DNA of 61,305 bases from Eggerthellaceae bacterium (GTDB lineage Bacteria; Actinomycetota; Coriobacteriia; Coriobacteriales; Eggerthellaceae). A model generated the notes under the pieces. That model searched no databases. It was not told where the DNA came from and was given only the letters and a program-made list of their open reading frames with translations. Location of the stretch: NCBI GenBank assembly GCA_910575165.1, contig CAJTDS010000016.1, forward strand, positions 1 to 61,305, read 5' to 3'. Positions 1-8,374 of the stretch are shown here, one piece after another (the first letter of the stretch is position 1; each line of letters starts with the position of its first letter). The position numbers were made by a program, and so were the translations under genes.

Positions 1-266
1 CAGGAACACCGACAACCTCATAGCGCTGCTGATGCTGAGATGTTCGGACGCGAAGCCGCAACTGCCATGGAACCGATCGGTTCCGGTGAAGAAAGCAGCT
101 TAGCGATGCAACCCTCTAGCCACACAAACTACCGAAGCCTCATTTTTAGGCATTTTTTGCAAGTTTAGGCGAATGCGTTTGTCGAGGCGTTACAGCTGCT
201 TGGCATCCGACGCTGCTGGGCCGGCAGCCTGGTGCGGCTGAAGGAGCGGCGGGAGCGGAAGGAGTG
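1..266. other. Window edge, no supported gene
   Basis: Two forward frames are open from the left edge (one to about 114, one to about 168), so the 3' end of a truncated upstream gene could lie here, but neither reads as a recognisable protein. The segment 139-166 is AT-rich with short T runs and lies downstream of the reverse-strand regulator that ends at 267. No clear terminator hairpin was seen. Confidence 0.3.
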
Positions 267-1922
267 CTACAACACCACGCTTTCCACGATGTCGGTGAGC
301 TGCTTTACGGAGTGAACGTCCAGCTTGTTGTAGATGTTGCGGGTGTGGACGCGCACAGTGTTGATGGAGATGAACAGGTCGTCTTTGATTTGCGCAGCCC
401 GCCGGCCCTGAGCCAGGAGCAGCAGCACCTCAAGCTCGCGTTCCGACAGGTTAAACTCGCGGGCAACCTGCTCGCAGCGCTTCCGCATCAGCTGGTCTTG
501 GTACTGCTTGGCAGTGTAGTTCCGCCGCAGGCCCCACCAGGTTCGCAGCGCGTGGTCGTCGCCTATCCAGAACGTGCCGATGGTGGTGGCGACGAACGCG
601 ATCATGATAGATGCCGAAAGCAGGAATTGGTCGTCGGTGCGGTTGAGGACGAAGGGCAGGAATCCGCAGATCGACCCGCCGACAAGGCCGGCACTCAGAA
701 ACGCCATGCCGCCGCCGACAACGCACAGGGGCGCCACTACGGTCTCTCGCATCATGAATATGCAGCCTAGCACGAACAGGCAGCCGTAGTAGCAGGTGGC
801 GGCCTCGGCGAAAACGGACGCGGCGACGCTGTGCATAAGGGCGGGAGCGATGACGAATCCCGAGAGCAGGGGAAACGTCAGCCGCCGCATGTTCGTCCAT
901 ACCTCGCGCGCTGTGGGCGTGTTCCTTACATAGGTTGCAAGGACCAGCACAGCCGCCAGAAGGGTGCCCACCAGTTCGAGCACATCGCGTTCGGGCCCTA
1001 GCAGCCCGAAGATGCCGATTGTGACATGCAACAAGCCGAAGGCAAATCCGTAGGCCAGCAGGTGCACGACCAGCGGAAGCCCTCGCTTGAGGTGCGGCCA
1101 GCCACCTCCTTGCGTAACGCTTTCGCCCGTTTGCCCTTCTTCGCCGCTTTGGTCGTCCATTGTGGTCGTTGACGAGGATGATTTGGCCACAGCGGCGGGA
1201 GGGGTGTCGTCTGCTGCTACACGAGAGGGGGAGGCAGCGCCTATGGCCGAGGTTCCTGCGGTGTCATCGCCGGTCCGAGCAAGCTGGGAGAGAAAGATGG
1301 CGGCGCACACGGTTGTCGCAACGTGGAACGCCAGCGCCGCCGCGGCGGGAAGCTCTCGGGCTGCAAGGGGGAACAGCAGGTAGTTGGCGAAAGCGCACAC
1401 CCCGATGCTTAGGGCGAGCCCGTATGCGATGGTTCTGACCGGCAGTTCTTGCAGCTGGCAGACAAGAAGGGCGATCAGCATGGTGCAAACGGCACTTCCC
1501 AAGGTGCCAAACAGGCACAGTCCCGCGGCCGACTTCGAAACGGCCACAGCGTAAAGGCAGCCCGCGGACAAGGCCGCCAGTCCCCATCCCGCGATTCGCA
1601 GGAAGACGCTCTCATGCAGGGTCAGCCAGCGGGAAGTCGTCGGGACGATCATGAAAAGCGCGCCCAGGAGAACGCCGAGCGAGTGAAAGAGGCAGAGCAC
1701 GAAGCTGCTGAAAAGCATCGTGCTCGGGACAACTTTTATGTAGAAGCGTCCGACCTCGTGAAAGAGCGTGAAGGAAACGAGCAGACAGAGCGAAGACAGC
1801 AAAAGCAGCCCCAGGCGCTTGCGTTCGAGCTTCGGCAAAGCAGCCAGCGGCTCGAAATCCTTTTGCGGGGCGGCTGCCTCGCGAGCTTTGCTGCGCTCGA
1901 CGCGCTTCTGGGGTTCGGCCAT
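267..1922 (-). CDS. 12-TM membrane LuxR-family regulator
   Basis: A protein of 551 residues with a long hydrophobic region of about ten to twelve predicted membrane helices (roughly residues 35-470) followed by a C-terminal LuxR/GerE helix-turn-helix of about 60 residues (LSERELEVLLLLAQG, then NTVRVHTRNIYNKLDVHS). This is the membrane-embedded LuxR type common in Eggerthellaceae, in which the helices probably sense a small molecule or redox state and the HTH binds DNA. The start at 1922 is chosen because AAAGGG lies about 7 nt upstream; the longer frame to 2348 lacks protein-like sequence. It diverges from the sulfite-oxidase-like gene at 2325, which is its likely target. The ligand is unknown. 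Confidence 0.85.
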   Translation of the reverse strand: MAEPQKRVERSKAREAAAPQKDFEPLAALPKLERKRLGLLLLSSLCLLVSFTLFHEVGRFYIKVVPSTMLFSSFVLCLFHSLGVLLGALFMIVPTTSRWLTLHESVFLRIAGWGLAALSAGCLYAVAVSKSAAGLCLFGTLGSAVCTMLIALLVCQLQELPVRTIAYGLALSIGVCAFANYLLFPLAARELPAAAALAFHVATTVCAAIFLSQLARTGDDTAGTSAIGAASPSRVAADDTPPAAVAKSSSSTTTMDDQSGEEGQTGESVTQGGGWPHLKRGLPLVVHLLAYGFAFGLLHVTIGIFGLLGPERDVLELVGTLLAAVLVLATYVRNTPTAREVWTNMRRLTFPLLSGFVIAPALMHSVAASVFAEAATCYYGCLFVLGCIFMMRETVVAPLCVVGGGMAFLSAGLVGGSICGFLPFVLNRTDDQFLLSASIMIAFVATTIGTFWIGDDHALRTWWGLRRNYTAKQYQDQLMRKRCEQVAREFNLSERELEVLLLLAQGRRAAQIKDDLFISINTVRVHTRNIYNKLDVHSVKQLTDIVESVVL

Positions 1923-2324
1923 GTCTGTACCCTTTGTTCGCCGGTGGCTTGAGAGCGCCTGCATTGCGGTCTGCGGCTGTTGCTCTCGGCTGACCATGAT
2001 AGGGCAACGTGGCAAACGGACGGTACCAAAAAGTTGGTTATTGAGGTTTCGCGCCCCCTCCTTCGACGTTTTCGGATTCGGAGTAACAGGTCGATTTTTC
2101 GGGAGAAAGCGCAGGCGGAAGGCAAGGCGGCAGAGAGCCGGGAAAGATAACCAACTTTTAGTAAAGGTGATTGTTGGCAGCTTTTGTAAGGTTTCCCCGT
2201 TCGGTTTCGTGCGTAAGACAGCAAACGGGTTGGGAAAGGAGGGGGATGGCGCTCGACCGGACGACGGACCTCGGAACAGACGGGGACCGCCTAAGAGCAC
2301 ACGAGAGGAAGGGAAGGAGAGGCC
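1923..2324. promoter_or_regulatory. Divergent regulatory region with 13-bp inverted repeat
   Basis: A 402-bp region between the divergent LuxR and multiheme oxidoreductase genes. A perfect 13-bp inverted repeat (AAAAGTTGGTTAT at 2029-2041 and its complement at 2147-2159) spans about 130 bp. It could be a pair of operator half-sites or a cruciform-forming element. No clean -35/-10 pair was identified. Confidence 0.5.
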
Positions 2325-3998
2325 ATGCGCAAGACACCGGAAGGTCATGGCATGCGGCGGCTGAGGATGCCGTCGAAAAAGGTGCTAATGGGAGTGCTTA
2401 TCGCCGGCGCGATTGTTGGAGGGGGCATGTTGGCTGCATGTTCGCCGCAGCCGCAGCCTCAGGCAAAGGACGACGGCGCGGCTTCCGCCAGCACCGAGGC
2501 GCCTGTCGACGACGCTTCGGACAAAAAGGCTTCCGCAACCGACGCTAACAAGGACGATGCCGCAACCTCCAACGGCATGAACATGACGTTCAATGATTTC
2601 ACCGACAGCGATCCCGGGTTATTCGAGGAGAGCTTCCAGACCACGCTGTGGGTCAACGACGGCAACCGCGGGTGCAACGCCTGCCATGAGGATCTGTGGG
2701 ATACCACGAACAATATAAGCATGCTGTCGTTCCATATGGCAGCGTCCGACCCTGGCTACGGCAAGAACGCCAACATCCGCGACTGCCTCGGCTGCCACCA
2801 CGGCACCAACGCGTCCGGCCCGTGGATCCGTGACCTTATCCACAATCGTCATTTCGGGTCGAAGATGTTCGTGGAAGAGCAGAACGGCAACTGCATGAGC
2901 TGCCATGCCATCAACATTGCTGGCGAGTTCGTAATGTACGATTACTACAAGTACAGCCGCGAGTTCGGCGGCTTCCCGAACGCGGGCAATCCCGACACCC
3001 AGGAATGGCTGGTTGGCCGCGGTTGGCCCAATGGCAACATGAGCGGCATCGTTACCCAGGCGAACATGCCCTTGACGGCCACCTACGACCATGACCCGTC
3101 CAACAAGGACGACCGTTTCTGGGCGAGCAACGTGGCCGTGCCCGAAGTGGATGCTTCCCAGTGGACGCTCAAGGTGACCGGCGTGAAGAACCCGCGCGAG
3201 TTCACCTACGAGGAGCTCAACGCCATGCCTCAGACCGAGCGTGTCGCTGGCATCCCCTGCGGTGCGAACACCATTGGCAGCTATCAGGTGCACAACGCCC
3301 CGATCAAGGGCGTGCTGCTGACCGACATCATCGAGGCCTGCGGTGGCCTTGAGGACGGCAAGGTGTCGCTCGACTGGCAAACCGAGGACAACTGGCATTG
3401 GCCCAAGGGCGCGACCTACGACCTGCAGGCGCTGATCGACGCTGGCGGCATGGTGGTGCTGCAGTACTGGAACGAGCCGCTGCGCGAGGTGGACGGCTAT
3501 CCGGCGTCGCTTGGTTGGCCTGGGCGCATGGGCGGCTTCTACATGAAGTGGCTCACCGAGATCAACTTCTCCGACCAGCCTGGTACGACGGGTCTGTGGG
3601 ACATCCTGAGCAGCGGTCCGGCAGGCGACTACCCAACCGATCATCCGGGCGACGTGGTTCACAGGGACTCTGGCGGTGCCATCAATTCCGGCTGGATCAA
3701 CCCCAGCAACGACGGTGCCGAGTTCAAGCTGGGCGAGCCGGTGAAGCTGGAAGGCTACAGCTATGTGTGGGTTGAGGACGACCACTTCGTCGACAAGGTT
3801 CAGTTCAGCGCCGACTACGGCAACACCTGGACTGAAGTGGACATCGACGACGACTACGACCACGCGTCTTGGACCCACTGGACCATCGAGTGGCAGCCCG
3901 AGCAGGCCGGCACCTACGTACTGTACTCGAACACGGTGGACGGAACCGGCCAGTGCCAGATGTCTCCTTCGCCGATTATCGTCAAGATCGTCGAGTAG
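2325..3998 (+). CDS. Triheme lipoprotein fused to sulfite-oxidase-like Mo domain
   Basis: 557 residues. The N-terminus is a lipoprotein signal with lipobox LAAC (Cys39), so the protein is exported and lipid-anchored. Three c-type heme motifs follow: CNACH (about 117), CLGCH (about 154) and CMSCH (about 190). From about residue 265 the sequence resembles the sulfite oxidase/YedY Mo-cofactor domain, with candidate Mo-ligand Cys312 in AGIPCGAN, and it ends in an Ig-like dimerisation domain. Heme and Mo domains in one chain suggest electron transfer between a quinol/cytochrome pool and an oxyanion-type substrate; the substrate and the direction of electron flow are not evident. The start has AAGGAGAGGCC before ATG. 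The next gene begins 30 bp downstream, probably in the same operon. Confidence 0.8.
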   Translation: MRKTPEGHGMRRLRMPSKKVLMGVLIAGAIVGGGMLAACSPQPQPQAKDDGAASASTEAPVDDASDKKASATDANKDDAATSNGMNMTFNDFTDSDPGLFEESFQTTLWVNDGNRGCNACHEDLWDTTNNISMLSFHMAASDPGYGKNANIRDCLGCHHGTNASGPWIRDLIHNRHFGSKMFVEEQNGNCMSCHAINIAGEFVMYDYYKYSREFGGFPNAGNPDTQEWLVGRGWPNGNMSGIVTQANMPLTATYDHDPSNKDDRFWASNVAVPEVDASQWTLKVTGVKNPREFTYEELNAMPQTERVAGIPCGANTIGSYQVHNAPIKGVLLTDIIEACGGLEDGKVSLDWQTEDNWHWPKGATYDLQALIDAGGMVVLQYWNEPLREVDGYPASLGWPGRMGGFYMKWLTEINFSDQPGTTGLWDILSSGPAGDYPTDHPGDVVHRDSGGAINSGWINPSNDGAEFKLGEPVKLEGYSYVWVEDDHFVDKVQFSADYGNTWTEVDIDDDYDHASWTHWTIEWQPEQAGTYVLYSNTVDGTGQCQMSPSPIIVKIVE

Positions 3999-4028
3999 GC
4001 CGCGGCGGCAAGAACGGAGGAAAGCATC

Positions 4029-4529
4029 ATGAAGCAAGAAACAGCTAAGAGGTTCGGCGCTGCCGCTGGCGCCGTGGTGTTGGCGAGCTCTGCGCTAGCC
4101 GGCGTGGGGACCGCTATGGCGGTTGAGGCCCCCGAAGGCGTTGCACCTGGCGTGTCGCAGGACGCTGCGGCCGAGCAGGCTTCGCAGGCGACAGGTGTGT
4201 CGCAGGCCAACGTTTCGGGAGAGTTCGCGTTCAGCCAGGACGTGGTGTCCTCGAATGCGACCATTTCCGGCGTGTTCGCAAAAGCGGCCAACGCCTTGTG
4301 TGCCAGCATGCCCGACTATGCGGTGCGTTGCGCTTGCGGTAACGTGGTGGTTGTTACGGGCGATGGCGTGTCGGTGCAGGCCAACGTAGGCGAGCTGGCT
4401 GAGGTGGAGGACGCAGGCGGCTTCATCATGGGCTGCTCGTGCGCCACGAACGTACCGGGCGGCGGCGCTACGGTGAACGCCGAAGTGCAGGGCGTGGCCC
4501 TTGCCACGTTGATGGGGCTCGTGTCCTAG
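4029..4529 (+). CDS. Small exported Cys-containing protein of unknown function
   Basis: 166 residues with an N-terminal signal peptide (KRFGAAAGAVVLASSALAG...AMA, cleavage near residue 34), a Ser/Ala/Gln-rich linker and a C-terminal domain with five cysteines (ALCASM, RCACGN, GCSCAT). The spacing of the Cys pairs could support disulfides or metal binding. It lies 30 bp after the triheme molybdo-lipoprotein with a strong GGAGG ribosome site, so it is probably co-transcribed and may be a secreted partner of that enzyme. I do not recognise the family. Confidence 0.7.
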   Translation: MKQETAKRFGAAAGAVVLASSALAGVGTAMAVEAPEGVAPGVSQDAAAEQASQATGVSQANVSGEFAFSQDVVSSNATISGVFAKAANALCASMPDYAVRCACGNVVVVTGDGVSVQANVGELAEVEDAGGFIMGCSCATNVPGGGATVNAEVQGVALATLMGLVS

Positions 4530-4565
4530 GGACCATTGGTCTAAAGACGCCTTCGGGCGGGTGAT

Positions 4566-4603
4566 GCGGGGTGCGTGCTCGATGGGGCGCGCACCCCGCT
4601 TTC
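4566..4603 (+). terminator. Rho-independent-like terminator
   Basis: A hairpin with perfect 10-bp arms, GCGGGGTGCG (4566-4575) and CGCACCCCGC (4590-4599), followed by TTTCC. It closes the molybdo-lipoprotein operon. Confidence 0.7.
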
Positions 4604-4694
4604 CGTTGGGAGCGCATGAGGGCTGCGGGGGTCGGCGGTTGCGGTGGCCGCTGTTGCCGCCGTTTTTCGCAGGGCGGTCGCCTTCTAGCGCCTG

Positions 4695-5612
4695 TCAGCT
4701 CAGCACGCGTTCCAGCAGGTAGCCCTCGCGCAGGCCGTACTTGCACATTGTGAGCGATTCGGCGCCTACGGCAGCCAGGCACTCTTGCAGGATGATGGCG
4801 CTGGGAACCAGCGAGTGCAGGCGGTCGGGTGCGGCTTTCACGGCCAGATGCGCGAATTGCGACGGATCGCGATCCAACAGCGCCAGCACAGAGGCGACGC
4901 TTTCGGGCGCCAGCTGCTTGACCGCCTTCTCGCGCCCTGCCATGCAGCCAGCCATCTTCGCCACCGCGCGCACTCCGCCCCCGACGCCGTAGGCTTGGAG
5001 GTTGCGACCGAGCTGCGGCGCATTGCCGAGCTGGGTCGCGAATGCTTTGCGGATTGTCTCGCGCTCTGACGGCGTGGGGAACACCAGCGACACGTACCGC
5101 GCGTAGGACGACACGCTGCCTTGGGGGATGCTTGTGTTCGCGACGTCGCGCCTGTCTTCGATGCGCGTGAGCTCGGTGGAGCCGCCGCCGATGTCGACGA
5201 GCAGCCCGTCTTCCAAAGGTTGCGTGATCGAGGCTCCCACGAACCCCAGGTGCGCCTCCTCCTCGCCGGTGATTACATCGATGGACAGGTTTGTGGCTCG
5301 TTCGATTTCCCGCACCGCCTGCTTGCTGTTCGAGCAGTTCCGCAGCACTGCCGTCGCGAATACGTACATCTGCTTGCACCCTACGTTGCGGGCGCTGACC
5401 AGGTGGTCTTCCAGCGCGCCAACGGCCCGCTTGATGCCGGCCGAGGTGAAGACGCCGTCGACCACGTATGCCGAAAGCCCTGCGACCGTCTTCTCGTTCA
5501 GCACCTCGCGGAACTCATGGGGCCGCAGGCGCCGTCCGAAGTGTCGTTCCACGTCGAACACAACTAGCCGAACGGTGTTCGAGCCCAGATCGATGATTCC
5601 GATACGCTGCAT
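4695..5612 (-). CDS. Ppx/GppA family phosphatase
   Basis: 305 residues. It belongs to the ASKHA-fold exopolyphosphatase/guanosine-pentaphosphate phosphohydrolase family. The phosphate-1 loop IGIIDLGSNTVRLVVFDV is at the N-terminus, and the conserved IDIGGGSTEL-type motif (VDIGGGSTELT) lies near residue 140. Its length fits the short two-domain form without the C-terminal HD-like domain. It would hydrolyse polyphosphate and/or pppGpp in the cytoplasm, linking to stringent or phosphate control. The start at 5612 (MQRIGIID) matches family N-termini and follows AAAGGCGG; the upstream extension to 5702 is not conserved-looking. Confidence 0.88.
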   Translation of the reverse strand: MQRIGIIDLGSNTVRLVVFDVERHFGRRLRPHEFREVLNEKTVAGLSAYVVDGVFTSAGIKRAVGALEDHLVSARNVGCKQMYVFATAVLRNCSNSKQAVREIERATNLSIDVITGEEEAHLGFVGASITQPLEDGLLVDIGGGSTELTRIEDRRDVANTSIPQGSVSSYARYVSLVFPTPSERETIRKAFATQLGNAPQLGRNLQAYGVGGGVRAVAKMAGCMAGREKAVKQLAPESVASVLALLDRDPSQFAHLAVKAAPDRLHSLVPSAIILQECLAAVGAESLTMCKYGLREGYLLERVLS

Positions 5613-6251
5613 AATGAGCCGCCTTTGCAGAGTGGGGTTGCGTCTTTCGGGTAGATGCTTGCACATCCCATGATAAACCTTGCCCGCCCCAGCCAACCGC
5701 ATCGTTTTCCGTCAGAAACCTTCGGCACGCCCGCAGGGTGAGTGCTCGCAGGGTGCGTGCGCGGTGCGTGCGGGGTGCGCGCCCCTTCCGCACCGGTCGT
5801 CCGCGGAAAGGAGCCGCCCCGAATCGTGCATAGCGGGCAGGTTCGCGCAGAAAATCGTACCAACCTGCCTGAAATGCGCGATTCGGGACGCCGCTTGCAG
5901 TGCATCCTCGAGTTGCGTGTCCTGTGCCCACCCCGGCCGCTTGCGCGCCGCCATGCCCGCAAAATCGGCAGTTTCGTCAAGAAATCATGATGAAACTGCC
6001 GATTTTGTACGATTGCCTTTGCAGCCCTTGCGACCTTCGCAGCCCTTCCCACCAATCCGCTGCCTGCCTGGTTCCGTCTGCGCAGGCTCAACCACTGCTG
6101 CTTTCACCTCTTTGCCATCGTGTGCAATGGCGGCATGATTGATGCAGGCATACAACCATCTGTCGTGGAAGCTATACGGGATGCGGCTCGGCGCCATGGC
6201 GTTCGGTGCGTCGTGCAAGCGTGGGGCCGAGCGGCGGCGATTCGCGGCGGG
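5613..6251. other. Intergenic region with repeat copy 1
   Basis: About 640 bp without a supported gene. It contains short GTGCG-type runs at 5740-5800 and one copy of the palindromic intergenic repeat (listed separately). Open frames here have atypical composition and no ribosome sites. Confidence 0.5.
5955..6010. repeat. Palindromic intergenic repeat, copy 1
   Basis: Inverted repeat with near-perfect 20-bp arms (5960-5979 and 5989-6008; core AAAATCGGCAGTTTC and its complement) around a short loop. Same family as copies near 10202, 20474, 22541, 24974 and 45735. Confidence 0.8.
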
Positions 6252-7346
6252 TTACAGCGCCTTTGCCAGCAGGGCTGCGGCTTCGCTCAGCATGGCGTAG
6301 AAGGAATCCTCGTCGGTCATGCAGTCGTTCTGGCGCTCGGCTATGAGGGTTGCCAGGTTGCGTAGGGCTTCGGCGCGGGCGGGGTCGGCGGTCTTCAGCG
6401 AATCGGCCAGCTGAGCGGCAACGCGCTTCGACGATTCGATGAGGCGCAGCGGTCCGTAGATGGCCGGCTCGCCCTGCAGCCCCGCAGCCGATGTCACCAT
6501 GTAGGCGAGAAGTTCCAGGCCGTCAGTGCCTTCCTCGGCGCTATGCGGAGGGTCGCCGGCAGCTGCGGACGCGGCCGCCATCGCTGCAGAAAGGGACCCG
6601 TGGAAGGCGGTTTCGTACGCGACGGCCGATGGTTGCGTGGTTTCCTGTTGCGGGGCGGGAGAAGCGCTCATGGCTTCGGAAAGCGACGTCTGGACTGGCC
6701 TGGCCTTGCCTTCCGCACCGATCGCATCGCGCGACTGCTCGGCACAGGATGCGGTGCGTCCCTCATCGTCGGCTTGCGAAGTAACCGCATCGGTGTGGGA
6801 GGAGGTCTCTTCGGCACCCCAGGTTTCGCAGCTGTTGAAGCGCAGCACTTCATCTAGCGGCTTGCGCTTGGGCGCGCGGGGCGACTTGGCGGGGTCTGGC
6901 CAGCCGAGCGAGATCAGCAGCTCGACCTGCAGGCCGTCCGGTACGTTCAGCAGGCTTCGCACGGCGTCGTCGTTGTAGGATTTGATGGCGCAGGTGCCAA
7001 GTCCGGCGTCGGCGGCGGCCAGCATCAGGTTCTCGCAGGCGTAGGCGGCGTCCAGGGAGGAGAACTCGTCGGCTGCCTTCTGGCCGCCCTTGGCCCGCGC
7101 GTACTCGCGATCGGACAGCACCACTGCGATGACCGGCGGTTTTCCCGAAAGCCCGGGCGACACCATATCCAGCTTCCGCACCAGCGCAGGGTCGTCCACC
7201 ACGCAGAACCGCCACGCTTGCACGTTGCTGGCCGACGGCGCCCAGGTTGCCGCCTCCACAAGCGAGCGCAGCAGGTCGCGGCTGACGGGCTGATCGCTGA
7301 ACACGCGCACGCTGCGGCGCGCAAGAATTGCGGCGGAAGTTTCCAT
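6252..7346 (-). CDS. Nitroreductase family protein with C-terminal extension
   Basis: 364 residues. The first 190 form an FMN-dependent nitroreductase domain: SAAILARRSVRVFSDQPVS, the ATWAPSASNVQAWRF segment, and a C-terminal motif ending in LGWPDPAKSPRAPKRKPLDEVL. Such enzymes reduce nitro, quinone or flavin substrates with NAD(P)H. After residue 190 comes a 170-residue extension that is Ser/Ala/Glu-rich and then helical (LADSLKTADPARAEALRNLATLI), which most family members lack. The start at 7346 has GAGGAGAGCCC before ATG. It stands alone; no electron partner is adjacent. Confidence 0.82.
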   Translation of the reverse strand: METSAAILARRSVRVFSDQPVSRDLLRSLVEAATWAPSASNVQAWRFCVVDDPALVRKLDMVSPGLSGKPPVIAVVLSDREYARAKGGQKAADEFSSLDAAYACENLMLAAADAGLGTCAIKSYNDDAVRSLLNVPDGLQVELLISLGWPDPAKSPRAPKRKPLDEVLRFNSCETWGAEETSSHTDAVTSQADDEGRTASCAEQSRDAIGAEGKARPVQTSLSEAMSASPAPQQETTQPSAVAYETAFHGSLSAAMAAASAAAGDPPHSAEEGTDGLELLAYMVTSAAGLQGEPAIYGPLRLIESSKRVAAQLADSLKTADPARAEALRNLATLIAERQNDCMTDEDSFYAMLSEAAALLAKAL

Positions 7347-7716
7347 GGGCTCTCCTCGGTCGGCCAACGTTGTTCTGCCTATCATAGCAGCATCCCGGTA
7401 GTGCTACAGCTGGTGCCATGGCGGCATGACGGCCGCACGCAGCTGCACAGCGGCGCTGGCCGCGAAGCTCGTGCGGGACGCGGGCGGCACGTGACGCAGG
7501 TCGCCGGGTGAGCCGTCCCGAAATGTTGGCTTCCACATCGTTGTCAGGCGGGAAGAAGGTACGTCGTGCGCGGTATGCGCCTGTCAATTCTTGTGAGGTT
7601 TCGATAAGAGTGCCTTCGGAAACTTATTGCCGCATCTATATCATTCTATTGTAAATATCCTATCGAATCCTATAAGATAATATCTATAAACACTGACCTC
7701 TACGAAAGGGACAGCC
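7347..7716. promoter_or_regulatory. AT-rich promoter region of the TA module
   Basis: 370 bp. The part 7625-7695 is strikingly AT-rich for this genome, with repeated TATC/GATA steps (ATATCCTATCGAAT, TATAAGATAATATC), and probably holds the promoter and autorepression operator of the downstream toxin-antitoxin pair. No single -35/-10 pair stands out. Confidence 0.45.
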
Positions 7717-8022
7717 ATGGGTACTGCGGTGTGCGAGCCAATCTATTCGTCAACTGCATTGGCCACAAGACAGCGCGAGGTGAAAAACGATGCCGTAAAA
7801 AACGTGGTCCATATCACCGAGAACGGCAACGGCGCATTCATTTTCTGCTCCGAAGAGGTGTTCGCGCGGCGGATTCAGGAGGCAAAGGAGGAAGCCCGTT
7901 ACGAGCTCGAGATGGAATACTTGCTGTTTCGGGCCCAACAGGATTTTGACGAAGGGCGCTATAGCGAAGACGTAGAGGACTTCTGCAACCGCATGCGTGC
8001 GGCAAGGTACGGCAATGACTAA
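7717..8022 (+). CDS. Putative antitoxin of RelE-type module
   Basis: 101 residues, acidic toward the C-terminus (EEVFARRIQEAKEEARYELEMEYLLFRAQQDFDEG). Its size, its position directly before a RelE/ParE-like toxin and the 8-nt overlap with that gene point to the antitoxin role: it would bind the toxin and repress the shared promoter. I cannot assign a DNA-binding fold with confidence. The ATG at 7717 follows AAAGGGACAGCC. Confidence 0.7.
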   Translation: MGTAVCEPIYSSTALATRQREVKNDAVKNVVHITENGNGAFIFCSEEVFARRIQEAKEEARYELEMEYLLFRAQQDFDEGRYSEDVEDFCNRMRAARYGND

Positions 8023-8284
8023 GTTGGTCGTTTCCGAAGGTTTCGAGAGGGATATGGGCATGGTCGAATCGGACAGGGTTTTCGAGCGCATCCTGTCCAC
8101 GGTAAAGCTGCTGGAAACGATGCCCTTCATGGGTTCGCGGGACGTGCCGGAATCCATTGCGAGGAAATACGAGGGCCAGGTGAGGAAGATTCCGGTTAAC
8201 CCCTTCGACATCGTGACCATCTACCATCCCGACGCAGACATCGTAGAAGTGGCCGCCCTCATCCATCAGCGTGGCGCTTGGTGA
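8015..8284 (+). CDS. RelE/ParE-family toxin
   Basis: 89 residues: MTKLVVSEGFERDMG, basic KYEGQVRKIPVNPFDIVTIY, and a C-terminal strand VEVAALIHQRGAW typical of the RelE/ParE superfamily (the toxin fold ends in a hydrophobic strand followed by H-x-R). RelE members cleave mRNA on the ribosome and ParE members poison gyrase; which applies is unclear. The ATG lies inside the end of the antitoxin gene, indicating translational coupling. Confidence 0.78.
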   Translation: MTKLVVSEGFERDMGMVESDRVFERILSTVKLLETMPFMGSRDVPESIARKYEGQVRKIPVNPFDIVTIYHPDADIVEVAALIHQRGAW

Positions 8285-8303
8285 TGGGGCTGTCGTCTTG
8301 CCG

Positions 8304-8342
8304 AACGGCGAGGCGGAAGGGGCTGCCTCACGCCTCGCCGTT
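8304..8342. terminator. Bidirectional terminator between convergent genes
   Basis: Perfect 11-bp arms AACGGCGAGGC (8304-8314) and GCCTCGCCGTT (8332-8342), placed between the TA module and the convergent flavoprotein gene. Confidence 0.7.
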
Positions 8343-8374
8343 TCGTTCCCGCCGATCCCGCAAGCTTTATCGGC

